From Clostridiales bacterium UBA4039 (GTDB taxonomy: Bacteria; Bacillota; Clostridia; Lachnospirales; Vallitaleaceae): a stretch of 64,000 bases of DNA. The notes under the pieces are model-generated. The model saw only the letters and a program-made list of their open reading frames with translations, was not told the origin of the DNA and ran no database searches. The stretch's first letter is position 1; each line of letters begins with the position of its first letter. The translations under genes and the position numbers were made by a program. The DNA lies in NCBI GenBank assembly GCA_002382805.1, contig DGAD01000009.1:1-64000 (forward strand), given 5' to 3'. This document shows, in pieces, positions 6,878-16,783 of this stretch.

Positions 6878-8368
6878 ATGTCATCCTATTTAAAGCTTCA
6901 AAATGGATCTGACGTTCGCGGCACTGCCCTTGAAGGTGTCCCTGGCGAATCTGTCAATCTAACACATATCGAAACATATCATATTGCCATCTCTTTTGCC
7001 AACTGGTTATCCACAAAGTTAAACAAACCTGCTGATGCTTTGAAGATTTCTGTCGGCTGTGATTCAAGACTCAGTGCCAAAAGCCTAAAAAAAGGTATTT
7101 TTAGCGGATTGGCATCTTGTGGTGTCACTTCATATGATTGCGCAATCACGTCAACTCCTTCGGTTTTTATGAGTACCGTATTTGAAGAAAGTCAATTTGA
7201 CGGCGGTATTATGATTACAGCCAGTCACCTTCCTTTCAATAAAAACGGAATGAAGTTTTTCACACGAGAAGGTGGATTAAACAAAACGGATATTCATACA
7301 TTATTGTCATCTATTGTACCCAAATCCTATGTTGAAGACACCACTAAAGTCAAGCACTTTAATTTAATTGAACGCTACAGTGAACATATTGTACAACTGA
7401 TTCGTGACGGCGTCAATGCAAGTGATTACAATCATCCTTTACAAGGTATGCATATTATTGTTGATGCCGGTAATGGCGCTGGCGGTTTCTTTGCCGAGCA
7501 CGTCTTAAAACCTCTCGGTGCGCACACCGTTGGCAGTCAATTTTTGGACCCTGATGGTACGTTTCCTAACCATATCCCTAACCCCGAAGATGGACAAGCC
7601 ATTGAATCAATCACCCAAGCCACATTAAAGACCAGCGCAGATTTAGGTATTATCTTTGACACAGACGTTGACCGAGCGGCAGTCATTGACCATGAAGGAC
7701 AAGCTATTAATCGTAATAAGCTTATTGCTCTTATGAGTGCAATAACCCTCGCTGAGCATCCAGGTACAACCATCGTCACAGATTCTGTAACCTCTGATGG
7801 GTTAGAGACTTTTATCAACGAATTAGGTGGACATCATCATCGCTTCAAACGAGGGTATAAAAATGTTATTGATGAGTCGATTCGCTTAAATAATGAAGGA
7901 ATACCTAGCCACTTAGCTATCGAAACATCAGGACATGGAGCCTTTAAAGATAATTACTTCTTAGACGATGGTGCATATATTGTTACAAAAATCCTCATTA
8001 TCCTTGCCAAGCTTCGTAAGGAAAATAAAAATATATCCGATTTGATTGCTTCACTAGAAGAGCCACAGGATGCAACAGAAATTCGTCTTACTATTGATAA
8101 TGAAGACTTTAAATCCTATGGTCAAAAAGTCTTAGATGACTTCATGGAATATGTCTCAACAAACGCACATTATACTTTAGTCTCACCCAACCATGAAGGT
8201 GTTCGTGCCAACTACGATTTTGACGGTGTCAAAGGTTGGATTCTCCTTCGTCTCTCTTTACATGATCCGGTTATCCCGATCAATATTGAGTCTACAACCG
8301 ATAATGGTTGCGAGGTGGCTCGTAAAGACCTTTTTACTTTTTTAGAAGCTTATACCCAACTACATTAA
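6878..8368 (+). CDS. Phosphomannomutase/phosphoglucomutase (alpha-D-phosphohexomutase)
   Basis: 496 residues, full length. The phosphoserine loop is ITASHLP, the metal loop is DTDVDRAA, the sugar loop is ETSGHG and the phosphate-binding loop near the C-terminus is SPNHEGVRANYD, giving all four domains of the superfamily. It interconverts hexose 1- and 6-phosphates; ETSGH in the sugar loop leaves glucose or mannose open. The frame reaches 6866, but GGAGG overlaps that ATG and lies 5 nt before the ATG at 6878. The 3' end overlaps the convergent LysR gene by 4 bp. It could pass glucose 1-phosphate from the GH65 phosphorylase into glycolysis only if that product is the alpha anomer. Confidence 0.9.
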   Translation: MSSYLKLQNGSDVRGTALEGVPGESVNLTHIETYHIAISFANWLSTKLNKPADALKISVGCDSRLSAKSLKKGIFSGLASCGVTSYDCAITSTPSVFMSTVFEESQFDGGIMITASHLPFNKNGMKFFTREGGLNKTDIHTLLSSIVPKSYVEDTTKVKHFNLIERYSEHIVQLIRDGVNASDYNHPLQGMHIIVDAGNGAGGFFAEHVLKPLGAHTVGSQFLDPDGTFPNHIPNPEDGQAIESITQATLKTSADLGIIFDTDVDRAAVIDHEGQAINRNKLIALMSAITLAEHPGTTIVTDSVTSDGLETFINELGGHHHRFKRGYKNVIDESIRLNNEGIPSHLAIETSGHGAFKDNYFLDDGAYIVTKILIILAKLRKENKNISDLIASLEEPQDATEIRLTIDNEDFKSYGQKVLDDFMEYVSTNAHYTLVSPNHEGVRANYDFDGVKGWILLRLSLHDPVIPINIESTTDNGCEVARKDLFTFLEAYTQLH

Positions 8369-9243
8369 AGAATCTTTTGATTCGTCATAAAATCAATAAA
8401 TGTCTTTGATGCAATGGAAAGTGAATCGCCCTTTTTATAAAGCAAACCAATACTTCTTGGTGTTAAAGGTGGTTCAACTTTCCATTCAAAAAGACTTTTT
8501 TCTTCTAGTTCTTTCTGAACAAAGTCTTGGATAACTGCAGAGACCCCTAATCCAATTTTTGCAAACTCGATCAAAAACTCCATACTACTAATTTCAATGT
8601 CGACATTAACATTACCCTGGTACTTTACAAAATGTTCATCATAGTGTTGGCGTGTCGAATTTTTCTTTTCGAGAAGCAACAGAGGATATGCCTCTAAATC
8701 TTGAATAGAAAGTATAGGCTTAGGTGGTTTTATTTTTGCCACAAAGGTATCTTGAATTTCCATCAATTCATAATATCGATAGCGTTGACGATCCCCCACC
8801 TCACTTATAATCGCACAATCTATCTTTCCACTTTCTAGAAGTTCCAGCGTCTCTGGACTCGTGCGATTGACAATCTCAATTTTTAGTTTAGGATATCGTT
8901 CATGAAAAGTTTTTAAATGTGGTATAAAATAATATTTGCACAAAATATTACTTATCCCTATACGCACACTTCCATAGGTTCTTCCCTTTAATTGACGAAT
9001 ACGTTTTTCTCCCAGTTCAAGCTGCTCGAATGCCTCCTTTACATAATCATACAGCACTTCCCCTTCACGTGTTAATATTACTCCTTTGGGATTACGAATA
9101 AACAACTGAACTTCTAGCTCATTCTCCAATGTTTTAATTGATTTTGTCACTGCAGGTTGAGAAACAAACAATGCTTTTGCTGCTTTTGAAATACTTCCAT
9201 GTTCAACAACTTTATAAAAAACCTTATATTGTTCTGTTGTCAT
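8365..9243 (-). CDS. LysR-family transcriptional regulator, divergent from leuCD
   Basis: 292 residues. The N-terminal winged helix is clear (SISKAAKALFVSQPAVTKSIKTLE), followed by the two-lobed periplasmic-binding-like effector domain. The frame extends to 9297, but GGAGG 4-5 nt before the ATG at 9243 sets the start. It faces leuC across 144 bp that contain a perfect T-N11-A palindrome, so control of leuCD and of itself is the natural inference. The co-inducer might be an isopropylmalate-type acid; this is not shown by sequence. Confidence 0.88.
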   Translation of the reverse strand: MTTEQYKVFYKVVEHGSISKAAKALFVSQPAVTKSIKTLENELEVQLFIRNPKGVILTREGEVLYDYVKEAFEQLELGEKRIRQLKGRTYGSVRIGISNILCKYYFIPHLKTFHERYPKLKIEIVNRTSPETLELLESGKIDCAIISEVGDRQRYRYYELMEIQDTFVAKIKPPKPILSIQDLEAYPLLLLEKKNSTRQHYDEHFVKYQGNVNVDIEISSMEFLIEFAKIGLGVSAVIQDFVQKELEEKSLFEWKVEPPLTPRSIGLLYKKGDSLSIASKTFIDFMTNQKIL

Positions 9244-9259
9244 AACTCCTCCAATTAAC

Positions 9260-9276
9260 CATAACTTTAAGTTATG
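9260..9276. promoter_or_regulatory. LysR-type operator between lysR and leuC
   Basis: CATAACTTTAAGTTATG is a perfect 8-1-8 palindrome containing T-N11-A, the classic LysR recognition pattern. It starts 16 bp from the regulator's own start codon and about 110 bp before leuC, fitting autorepression plus distal activation. The leuC promoter itself is not obvious; a TATACA (about 9322) is the best -10. Confidence 0.65.
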
Positions 9277-9387
9277 CACTTCATAATATTTTATCATTTT
9301 ATTTATATCTTTTTTTATTATACAATGGTTCTAAATCAATGTAAAGCCTTTGTCTAAAAAGGATTTATAAGGAAAGGATGAACGAAT

Positions 9388-10800
9388 ATGACTGGAAAAA
9401 CACTCTATGAAAAAATATGGGCTAATCATCTCGTTGACCAAGAAGAAGGAAAACCCGGAATTATATATATTGACCTACACCTTGTACATGAGGTAACCTC
9501 TCCTCAAGCTTTTGAAGGATTACGCCTTGCAAATAGACGCGTTCGGCGTCCTGAACTTACTTTTGCAACGATGGACCACAATGTCCCTACCAAAGACCGC
9601 TATAACATTAAGGATCCTATCTCAAAAAAACAGATTGAAACATTAGAAGCCAACTGTGCTGAATTTGGTGTTACTTTGTTTGGGCTAAACAGTCCACATC
9701 AAGGTATCGTTCATGTTATCGGTCCTGAGCTTGGATTAACCCTTCCCGGAAAAACTATCGTCTGCGGAGACAGTCACACAGCCACACATGGTGCATTTGG
9801 TGCACTTGCCTTTGGCATCGGAACCAGTGAAGTTGAACATGTCATGGCAACCCAGTGTCTTCAACAAAGTCAATCAAAAACAATGAATATCCGTCTTCTC
9901 GGTGAGTTGCCTCTGGGTGTCACTGCCAAAGACATTATCCTTGGAATTATCAGTCAATACGGTACGGATTTTGGTACAGGGTATGTCATGGAGTTTACGG
10001 GCGAAGCAATAAAAAAGACAACCATGGAAGAGCGAATGACTATTTGCAACATGGCAATTGAAGCTGGTGCTAGAGCTGGACTTATTGCTCCGGACGAGAC
10101 AACTTTTACGTATCTTAAAGAACGTGAATATGCACCAAAAGGTGAAGCTTTTGAGCAAGCCGTCGAACAATGGAAGCTACTTGCCTCAGACGCTGATGCA
10201 ACCTATGATGCTGTCATTGACTTTGATTTGAATGTATTAGAGCCTCAAGTGACTTGGGGAACTTCCCCTTCTATGGGTGCAAGTATTAACGACTGCGTCC
10301 CCTATCCATCTGACTTTAGTACTAGCGATGAACAAAACTCATGCCAAAAAGCTTTGGATTACATGGGGCTTGAATCCGGAACGCCCATGGATGCAATTCC
10401 TATTGATGTTGTTTTTATCGGCTCATGTACCAATGGACGTATTGAAGACCTGCGCGCCGCCGCAACCGTAGCCAAAGGACGAAAAGTTAATCAAAATGTT
10501 ACGGCACTTGTTGTCCCTGGATCGCAAAAAGTTAAGCTTGCAGCTGAAGCTGAAGGCTTGGACCAAATTTTTATTGATGCTGGTTTTCAATGGCGTGAAT
10601 CTGGCTGTAGCATGTGTCTTGCCATGAATCCTGATTACTTGCAACCTAAGGAGCGATGTGCTTCAACATCGAACCGTAATTTTGAAGGACGCCAAGGACG
10701 TGGTGGTCGAACCCACCTAGTCTCTCCTGCAATGGCTGCAGCGGCTGCAATTGCAGGTCACTTTGTGGATGTAAGAGACCTTCGTCAACTGGACGCATAA
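9388..10800 (+). CDS. leuC: 3-isopropylmalate dehydratase large subunit (470-residue class)
   Basis: 470 residues, the length of the proteobacterial-type LeuC. Aconitase motifs are present: [24 protein letters not shown] and [14 protein letters not shown] in two blocks, and the cluster cysteines in IGSC and [10 protein letters not shown]. With LeuD it isomerises 2- to 3-isopropylmalate in leucine synthesis through a [4Fe-4S] cluster. AAGGAAAGG precedes the ATG, and leuD begins 11 bp after the stop. A second, different leuCD pair lies at 22954-24771, so one of the two may act on another acid such as citramalate. Confidence 0.93.
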   Translation: MTGKTLYEKIWANHLVDQEEGKPGIIYIDLHLVHEVTSPQAFEGLRLANRRVRRPELTFATMDHNVPTKDRYNIKDPISKKQIETLEANCAEFGVTLFGLNSPHQGIVHVIGPELGLTLPGKTIVCGDSHTATHGAFGALAFGIGTSEVEHVMATQCLQQSQSKTMNIRLLGELPLGVTAKDIILGIISQYGTDFGTGYVMEFTGEAIKKTTMEERMTICNMAIEAGARAGLIAPDETTFTYLKEREYAPKGEAFEQAVEQWKLLASDADATYDAVIDFDLNVLEPQVTWGTSPSMGASINDCVPYPSDFSTSDEQNSCQKALDYMGLESGTPMDAIPIDVVFIGSCTNGRIEDLRAAATVAKGRKVNQNVTALVVPGSQKVKLAAEAEGLDQIFIDAGFQWRESGCSMCLAMNPDYLQPKERCASTSNRNFEGRQGRGGRTHLVSPAMAAAAAIAGHFVDVRDLRQLDA

Positions 10801-10811
10801 AAAGGAGGACA

Positions 10812-11408
10812 ATGATGAAACCATTTACAAAAACTACCGGATTGGTGCTACCTATTGACCGTACAAATATAGATACTGATGCAATTATTCCAAAACAATT
10901 TTTAAAACGCATTGAACGCAGTGGTTTTGGACAATTTTTATTCTATGAATTTCGCTATGATGAAAATGATCAGCCCATTCCTCATTCCGTATTTAACCAA
11001 GAGCGCTACCAAGGTGCCTCTATTCTCATCTCACGAGCAAACTTTGGATGTGGTTCTTCCCGCGAACATGCGCCTTGGGCTTTAGAAGATTATGGATTTC
11101 GTGTCATTATAGCGCCAAGCTTTGCCGATATCTTTTTTAATAACTGTTTTAACAACGGCATCTTGCCTATTCGCTGTTCCAACGATACTATGGATATTAT
11201 CTTTGAAAAAGTGGCCGCAACACCTGGATATATGCTGACTGTAGATTTAGAGGCACAAACTTTGTATGATTCAGAAGGTTTTAAAATACCTTTTGAGATC
11301 AATACATTCCATAAAAATAAGCTTCTAAAAGGTCTTGATGATATTGGACTAACCTTATTAAAAGCTGATAAAATAGATGCTTATGAACATAACCATGCCA
11401 TAGTTTAG
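10812..11408 (+). CDS. leuD: 3-isopropylmalate dehydratase small subunit (198-residue class)
   Basis: 198 residues, the swivelling small subunit of isopropylmalate isomerase. [20 protein letters not shown] and [19 protein letters not shown] are diagnostic. AAAGGAGG lies just before the ATG and the gene follows leuC after 11 bp. A hairpin with a T run ends the transcript. It is clearly longer and different in sequence from the 174-residue subunit at 22954-23478. Confidence 0.93.
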   Translation: MMKPFTKTTGLVLPIDRTNIDTDAIIPKQFLKRIERSGFGQFLFYEFRYDENDQPIPHSVFNQERYQGASILISRANFGCGSSREHAPWALEDYGFRVIIAPSFADIFFNNCFNNGILPIRCSNDTMDIIFEKVAATPGYMLTVDLEAQTLYDSEGFKIPFEINTFHKNKLLKGLDDIGLTLLKADKIDAYEHNHAIV

Positions 11409-11427
11409 TATTATAATTCCTCCAAAG

Positions 11428-11475
11428 AATATGCAAAGCAAGCGATTATTTACCTTCGCGCTTTGCATATTTTTA
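11428..11475. terminator. Bidirectional terminator between leuD and the histidine kinase gene
   Basis: AATATGCAAAGC (11428-11439) pairs with GCTTTGCATATT (11460-11471), followed by T on the plus strand. The right arm lies within the last codons of the convergent kinase gene, so the same hairpin may serve both. Confidence 0.75.
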
Positions 11476-13012
11476 ATGTAACGGTTGTTCCTATATTTTT
11501 TTTCGAATGGATGGATAATCCATAGTCTTCTCCACAAAACAGTTGGATACGCCGTTCTACATTTTGAAGGCCTATGCCACCTAACTTCGTTTTATGCGAT
11601 TTATCTTTTTCTGTTTCTTCTATTTGCTCGTCATATCCAATGCCATCATCGTTAATAAGAATTTCTATATAGTCATCATAGCTTTTTATGGTAATGTCAA
11701 TTGTTCCTATCCCATCTTTATCTTTAATGCCATGGTAAATAGAGTTTTCAACAATCGGTTGCAAAATAATCTTAGGCACTAACACATCAAGAGCCTCTTC
11801 ATCTGCATGAACTGAATATTCAAGTTTATCTTGATAGCGTTGCTTTTGTATATATAAATATTGTTGTACATGCTCAATCTCATCCCTTAACGTCGTAACT
11901 GCCTTACCTTGATTTAGCGATAGCCTAAAAAATCTTGCTAAGGATTTTGTAATGGCAATGACATCTTCTTTTTTGTTAAATTCAGCCATCCATACAATGG
12001 CATCTAATGTATTATATAAAAAATGGGGATTGATTTGGCTATACATGGCCCGCATTTCATGTTGATATATTTCTTGTTCACGTTGTTGAATTTCTTTGGT
12101 CAACCCTTTAAGAATCATGCTCGTGACAATCACAACCACAAATATAATGGATATACCTATAACGACCGTTTCAAGAACTTGTCTTCGTAAAACTATTAAT
12201 GCATCTAATGAAGACACAGCAACCAGCGTCCAATCTGTATTCGCCATTTTATATTGATTTATAAGTATTTCTGTCTTTTTTTGATAATTGCTCGTGTTTT
12301 CCATTAGCTCAACTAATGCTTTTCTTCGCTCCTCATCTTCATAGTATCTTTGGTCCTGATGAAAAACAACATCTTGGTTTGCATTCAGAATATACACAAA
12401 TCCATCCTCTCCCAAGTGCAAATCCATTAAATACGTCTCTAATGCAGTATATGGAACATCAATAACCGCGACGCCAATATTGGCTCCTGTCGCATCAACA
12501 ATTTCTTGACTCAAAGAAATCACCCACAAATCTTTATCCATGGAAAATTTTTGCATTCTTGCAGAAGTCAACGTCGGCATTGCATTATGCATCGCTTCAA
12601 TGTACCAAGATTCCTCCATCATATCTTCTGACATGGACATATCCAGATTTTTTTCATTTGAAAAAAGTTTTCCATCTTTTGATATAAGAATAACCGACTG
12701 TAAGGACGTGTCTGATTCCATCAGATTATCAATGAGACGATGTATTCTTTCTTCATAAATCTTAGGTTCAAAAACCATGTTCTCCCCAAAGTATTCGATG
12801 ACATCTTGATTCGTCCTAAGGCTGTCAGATATTCCTTTTAATTTTTCAATATAAATCTCTAGGTATTTTCCACTTTGATTGACGGCTGTTTCTGTTGACA
12901 TGATGGATTCATTGACCAGTACATTTGACAAAGAATAGTATAGTACAAATCCGACCAGCACAACACTTGCTATGCCAAAAACTAGATAAATCAATGTGAT
13001 TTTTCGCTTCAT
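11450..13012 (-). CDS. YesM-type sensor histidine kinase with Cache domain
   Basis: 520 residues. A membrane segment at about 7-29, an extracytoplasmic Cache-like sensor (about 35-280), a second segment (IIFVVVIVTSMIL), then the His_kinase domain with SQINPHFLYNTLDAIVW, whose His is the phosphoacceptor, and an HATPase domain with NDDGIGYD and GGIGLQNV. It is the last gene of the ccdA-TlpA-msrAB-yesN-yesM operon and should signal to the regulator encoded just upstream. The operon content suggests the ligand is an envelope oxidation signal. In Streptococcus pneumoniae a YesMN-type pair (TCS09) also lies beside msrAB2. Confidence 0.87.
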   Translation of the reverse strand: MKRKITLIYLVFGIASVVLVGFVLYYSLSNVLVNESIMSTETAVNQSGKYLEIYIEKLKGISDSLRTNQDVIEYFGENMVFEPKIYEERIHRLIDNLMESDTSLQSVILISKDGKLFSNEKNLDMSMSEDMMEESWYIEAMHNAMPTLTSARMQKFSMDKDLWVISLSQEIVDATGANIGVAVIDVPYTALETYLMDLHLGEDGFVYILNANQDVVFHQDQRYYEDEERRKALVELMENTSNYQKKTEILINQYKMANTDWTLVAVSSLDALIVLRRQVLETVVIGISIIFVVVIVTSMILKGLTKEIQQREQEIYQHEMRAMYSQINPHFLYNTLDAIVWMAEFNKKEDVIAITKSLARFFRLSLNQGKAVTTLRDEIEHVQQYLYIQKQRYQDKLEYSVHADEEALDVLVPKIILQPIVENSIYHGIKDKDGIGTIDITIKSYDDYIEILINDDGIGYDEQIEETEKDKSHKTKLGGIGLQNVERRIQLFCGEDYGLSIHSKKNIGTTVTLKICKARR

Positions 13013-13048
13013 CTGTCATCACCTTCTATATATTGTCTGTATTTACAC

Positions 13049-13819
13049 TTATTTTCCCTTATCTTTTTTTAGCATTTTTTTATAGCGATTGGGTGAATTA
13101 CCATAGTGTTTTTTAAAAAGCGTCGAAAAGTAATTTGCATCACTAATTCCAACTTTATCCGCAATCTCATAGTTTTTTAACTCGGTTGTCAGAAGATAAA
13201 TTTTGCTTTTTTCTAAACGTTCCCGAAGCAGGTATTCGCTAAAAGAAGTTCCAAATAGTTTTTTGAATAGAGTGCTTAAATAACTGTCGTTAAGGCCCAT
13301 CGTATCTGATAATCGCATCAAGGAAAACTCCGGATCACTGATATGTTCTTCGATGATGTTAATGATTTGCTTTTTATATCCTAGTGCGTCTTCTTCGTGA
13401 TGATCAATTTTTTGGATGCTTTTATACACTTCTTTGACGGCTGCATCCTCGACTGTTTTTGCTATAAGTTTACCGATCACTTCCTGAACATCACTTTTGG
13501 ATACCGGCTTTAGTACATAATCTTCTACGCCAATTTTTATCGCTTGTTTTGCATAATCAAAATAGTCATATCCAGTAATAATCGCTATTTTTATCCAAGG
13601 CCAAGTGGCCTTCACCTCTTTTGCGAAGTCAAGACCATTGACCTTTGGCATATTAATATCGCACAAAATAATATCCGGTTCTTCACGAGCAACGATTTCT
13701 AGCCCTTGCTGTCCATTTTCCGCTTCAAAAATACTATCAATCCCGAGTTTTTTGTATGCAATCAGGGAGACAATCCCTTGACGAACCAAAGGCTCATCAT
13801 CAATGACAAGTAGTTTCAT
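13049..13819 (-). CDS. YesN-type response regulator (REC plus AraC HTH)
   Basis: 256 residues. The receiver domain (1-120) has DDEP, the phosphoacceptor Asp in ILCDINMPKVNG and the Lys in YVLKPVS. The C-terminal 100 residues form an AraC double helix-turn-helix (LSDTMGLNDSYLSTLFKKLFG and YEIADKVGISDANYFSTLFKK in two parts). GAGG lies 6 nt before the ATG at 13819; the upstream ATG at 13831 overlaps the msrAB stop. It should act with the downstream YesM kinase and probably controls this operon. Confidence 0.88.
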   Translation of the reverse strand: MKLLVIDDEPLVRQGIVSLIAYKKLGIDSIFEAENGQQGLEIVAREEPDIILCDINMPKVNGLDFAKEVKATWPWIKIAIITGYDYFDYAKQAIKIGVEDYVLKPVSKSDVQEVIGKLIAKTVEDAAVKEVYKSIQKIDHHEEDALGYKKQIINIIEEHISDPEFSLMRLSDTMGLNDSYLSTLFKKLFGTSFSEYLLRERLEKSKIYLLTTELKNYEIADKVGISDANYFSTLFKKHYGNSPNRYKKMLKKDKGK

Positions 13820-13827
13820 AGAACACC

Positions 13828-14943
13828 TCATTTTTCAATCAAACCTATTAATTCGCCATAGCCTTCTTGTTCCATCTGCTCCAAGGCAACAAAGCGTATG
13901 GACGCCGAATTAATACAGTAGCGAAGACCGCCTTGCTCCTTCGGTCCATCTTCAAAGACATGACCCAAGTGGGAGTCTCCAACACGTGAACGCACTTCCA
14001 CGCGTACCATATTAAAGCTTGTATCCGTTGTATAGTGAACCACTTCTTCTACAATCGGTTTTGTAAAGCTTGGCCATCCACAACCCGAGTCATATTTATC
14101 TGTCGATAAAAAGAGCGGTTCTCCGGTGACAACATCAACGTATAGTCCCGGTTCATAATTATCATAATATGCATTTGAAAATGCATACTCTGTGTTGTTT
14201 TTTTGTGTGACCTCATATTGAATCTCGGTTAATTGCTCTCGTAAAACCGCATCACTTGGTTTAGAATAATCCTCTGGATTAATAAATACAACGTCTTCTT
14301 CAAGTTTTTTCATATCTACATGACAATATCCGTTGGGATTCTTTTTTAAATAGTCTTGATGATATTCTTCCGCCAAATAAAAATTGTCTAAGGGCAGATT
14401 TTCAACAACAATTGCTTTGGTATATTTTTTTTGTTCTAAGTCTTGTAGTTTTTCAATGATTGGTCGATCTTCTACTCTACTATAGTATATACCAGTTCGA
14501 TATTGATTGCCAACATCATTTCCCTGACGATTAAGACTTGTTGGATCAATAATTTTATAAAAATATCCAATCAATTGTTCCAAGGATATTTGTGTTTCAT
14601 CATACACCACTTTAACCGTTTCCGCATGTCCTGTTTTACGATAGATTACATCCTCATATGATGGATTTTCTGTGGTGCCGTTCGCATATCCACTAACAGC
14701 ATCATGTACTCCTTCAATGCGGGAAAAATATTCTTCTACTCCCCAAAAACATCCTCCGGCAAAGTAGATGGTTTGCAGATTTTTCTCTTTACCAAGGGCT
14801 GTATATATATTTGAATTCACCTCTGATACTTTCATGGCTTCTGGTGCATTCGTCATCTCGTCTGAATCAGGCTGCCCTACACATCCTGCCGCAATAAGAC
14901 CTATGACCATAAGTACGATTAACAAACTGTTTGTTTTCATCAT
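13828..14943 (-). CDS. msrAB: Lipid-anchored methionine sulfoxide reductase MsrA-MsrB fusion
   Basis: 371 residues. A signal peptide with lipobox IAAGC (C21) anchors the protein outside the membrane. The MsrA domain follows with GGCFWG (catalytic C65), then an MsrB domain with [18 protein letters not shown] and [11 protein letters not shown] (catalytic Cys). Together they reduce S- and R-methionine sulfoxide in exported proteins. Electrons would come from the TlpA-like lipoprotein and the CcdA membrane carrier encoded immediately upstream. The usual RYCMN reads RYCIN here, a mild change. The stop is directly before the response regulator gene. Confidence 0.93.
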   Translation of the reverse strand: MMKTNSLLIVLMVIGLIAAGCVGQPDSDEMTNAPEAMKVSEVNSNIYTALGKEKNLQTIYFAGGCFWGVEEYFSRIEGVHDAVSGYANGTTENPSYEDVIYRKTGHAETVKVVYDETQISLEQLIGYFYKIIDPTSLNRQGNDVGNQYRTGIYYSRVEDRPIIEKLQDLEQKKYTKAIVVENLPLDNFYLAEEYHQDYLKKNPNGYCHVDMKKLEEDVVFINPEDYSKPSDAVLREQLTEIQYEVTQKNNTEYAFSNAYYDNYEPGLYVDVVTGEPLFLSTDKYDSGCGWPSFTKPIVEEVVHYTTDTSFNMVRVEVRSRVGDSHLGHVFEDGPKEQGGLRYCINSASIRFVALEQMEQEGYGELIGLIEK

Positions 14944-14982
14944 ATCACATCCTTTATTCTTCTATGCACTAAAAAACATTTT

Positions 14983-15558
14983 CTAATAAAATGTAGCTAC
15001 TTTTTCTATGATTTCCTCATTGGATTTGTGCCCTGGTAATGCTTCTATAATTTTTCCATCGCTCCCTATAAAAACGGATGTTGGAAATGCGCGAACATTC
15101 AATTCTTTTCCAAGTTCTGCCTCTGTATCAATAAGTACAGTTATATGCTCATACTCAAGTCCCTCAAACCATTCTCTAAAGTCTTCTTCCGACTGTTCTC
15201 CATTAGCTCCTGGAGTTACAACAGTAAACACCTTAAACTCTGTATCCATATTGCTTAACACATCAATTTCTGATAGACCCGCTAAACATATCGAACACCA
15301 TGATGCCCAGTATTTCATATAAATTTTTTCACCTGCTAGATCTGACAATCGATAGGTATTGCCTTGAAGGTCCTTAAGTTCAAACTCCGGCGCCATAACG
15401 CCTGAATTTTCTTCTTCCATTGCGTTATCCTCTATCATGACTGATTCTGCATCCATGTTCTCGACTGTCTCTGTAGCTTCTTGTACAGGTGCACAAGCAA
15501 CTGTCACCATTGTTGCAAGTATGATACTTGCTATCGTTTTATACATTGATTTTTTCAT
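14983..15558 (-). CDS. TlpA-like thioredoxin-fold lipoprotein
   Basis: 191 residues. Signal peptide with lipobox VTVAC, an acidic linker rich in Glu/Asp, then a redoxin domain with WASWCSICLAGL, so the active site is CSIC, and the cis-Pro in RAFPTSVFIG. It is lipid-anchored on the outer face and should pass electrons from CcdA to MsrAB, the role of Etrx proteins in pneumococcus. AGGAGG precedes the ATG; it lies 13 bp after ccdA and 39 bp before msrAB. Confidence 0.88.
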   Translation of the reverse strand: MKKSMYKTIASIILATMVTVACAPVQEATETVENMDAESVMIEDNAMEEENSGVMAPEFELKDLQGNTYRLSDLAGEKIYMKYWASWCSICLAGLSEIDVLSNMDTEFKVFTVVTPGANGEQSEEDFREWFEGLEYEHITVLIDTEAELGKELNVRAFPTSVFIGSDGKIIEALPGHKSNEEIIEKVATFY

Positions 15559-15571
15559 TTTATATTCCTCC

Positions 15572-16276
15572 TTAACGTAATAGGTTTTCCACCCATCGAA
15601 CGATGACCATCAAATTATTTGTCATTAAAACAAGTCCCATAAAAATAATCAAAACACCTCCTGCAATACGGATTTTTTCTGTATGTTTATATAGCGCTTT
15701 GACCCGTTTTAAAAGAACATCTGAAAAAATTGCCACCAGCATAAATGGAATCATCAATCCAACAGAATATATAAACATAAGCAATCCTCCATACAGTGCA
15801 CTGCCTTCACTTGCGGATAATCCAAGTACCGCTACAAGTACTGGTCCGACACATGGTGTCCAGCCAAAGCTAAAGGTTAACCCCAGCAGATATGCCCCTA
15901 AGAAGTCGGCTTTTGCAGAACGCGTCAGGTGAAGTTTCTTTTCTCGATTCAGCCGTTGTATCTTTAATAGTCCCACTTGATGCAATCCTAAAATAACAAC
16001 GATGCCACCTGCAATACGGATAAAACCATCACTATATAACAAACTACCAAGTGCTCCTGCTCCAAACCCCAGCAATACAAATGCCGTTGATAGGCCTAGA
16101 ACAAAGATAGCTGCCTTGAGCATCGGCTTTGAAACTATTTTCCATCTGTACGTTTTCTCATCCGGATTGGCTTCAGCAAAATAGCCTATGTATACAGGGA
16201 TAATAGGTAAAATACATGGATTAAAAAAAGATAATACTCCTGCGATAAACACGGTACTCATATATAAGCTTTCCAT
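15572..16276 (-). CDS. ccdA: CcdA-family thiol/disulfide electron carrier
   Basis: 234 residues with six predicted membrane helices. The paired cysteines sit in FFNPCILP and GWTPCVGP, the signature that moves electrons from cytoplasmic thioredoxin to the outer face. It is the first gene of the five-gene operon and feeds the TlpA-like lipoprotein and MsrAB. A TATAAT lies upstream on the minus strand (about 16313-16318) without a good -35. The ribosome site AAAGGA is 11 nt from the ATG, longer than usual. Confidence 0.9.
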   Translation of the reverse strand: MESLYMSTVFIAGVLSFFNPCILPIIPVYIGYFAEANPDEKTYRWKIVSKPMLKAAIFVLGLSTAFVLLGFGAGALGSLLYSDGFIRIAGGIVVILGLHQVGLLKIQRLNREKKLHLTRSAKADFLGAYLLGLTFSFGWTPCVGPVLVAVLGLSASEGSALYGGLLMFIYSVGLMIPFMLVAIFSDVLLKRVKALYKHTEKIRIAGGVLIIFMGLVLMTNNLMVIVRWVENLLR

Positions 16277-16394
16277 TAATTCTCACATCCTTTTTCGGTT
16301 TGGTATATTTTAATTATAGCTTTCCCTCTATGTTTTTGATATAGATTCTCATTGCTATTTTCTTTAATCTCATTAGATACTCTACTGATTGTAC

Positions 16395-16430
16395 AAAAAA
16401 AGCCATCCCTCGTACGAGGGATGGCTTTTA
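16395..16430 (-). terminator. Strong intrinsic terminator
   Basis: A perfect palindrome AAAAGCCATCCCTCG / CGAGGGATGGCTTTT (16398-16429) ends with seven T on the minus strand. It terminates the small membrane protein gene and insulates the ccdA operon, whose promoter must lie in 16277-16395. Confidence 0.9.
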
Positions 16431-16449
16431 ATAATACTATATGTCTTAA

Positions 16450-16710
16450 TTAATAACTTGAAAATCCTGCCGCAATCGCAGCACCAAATAATATAAACAC
16501 AACTATTTGAAGAACAATAATTATTGCAGTGAAAATCAATGAAGCTTTAAAGAAGTTTGCTTTACATGTAGGTGTTCCGCTACCAAATGCCCATACAAAC
16601 ATCATAATAATGTTTACAATAGGAATAATCATAATGATCATTGAAAGAAACCATTCTCCAACAGTTACCTCTTGATGTTGAGCTCCATTATAATGTTGCT
16701 GATTGTCCAT
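16450..16710 (-). CDS. Small two-helix membrane protein of unknown function
   Basis: 86 residues with a polar, Gln/His-rich N-terminus and two hydrophobic segments, about residues 22-44 and 56-82. TVGEWFLSMIIMIIPIVNII resembles a family of small clostridial membrane proteins that I cannot name. A perfect AAGGAGG lies before the ATG and a strong terminator follows, so it is a single-gene transcript. No function can be assigned. Confidence 0.7.
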   Translation of the reverse strand: MDNQQHYNGAQHQEVTVGEWFLSMIIMIIPIVNIIMMFVWAFGSGTPTCKANFFKASLIFTAIIIVLQIVVFILFGAAIAAGFSSY

Positions 16711-16783
16711 ATTAAATACCTCCTTATATTTGTTCTATCATTATACAACATTAGGATACAATTTTCTACTTTTTGTTTATTAT

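Noticed and set aside
9277..9387. T-box leader before leuC
   Set aside because: No specifier stem, AGGGUGGNACCGCG-like T-box sequence or antiterminator is present; the same check was negative for ilvD, the second leuC and asnA.
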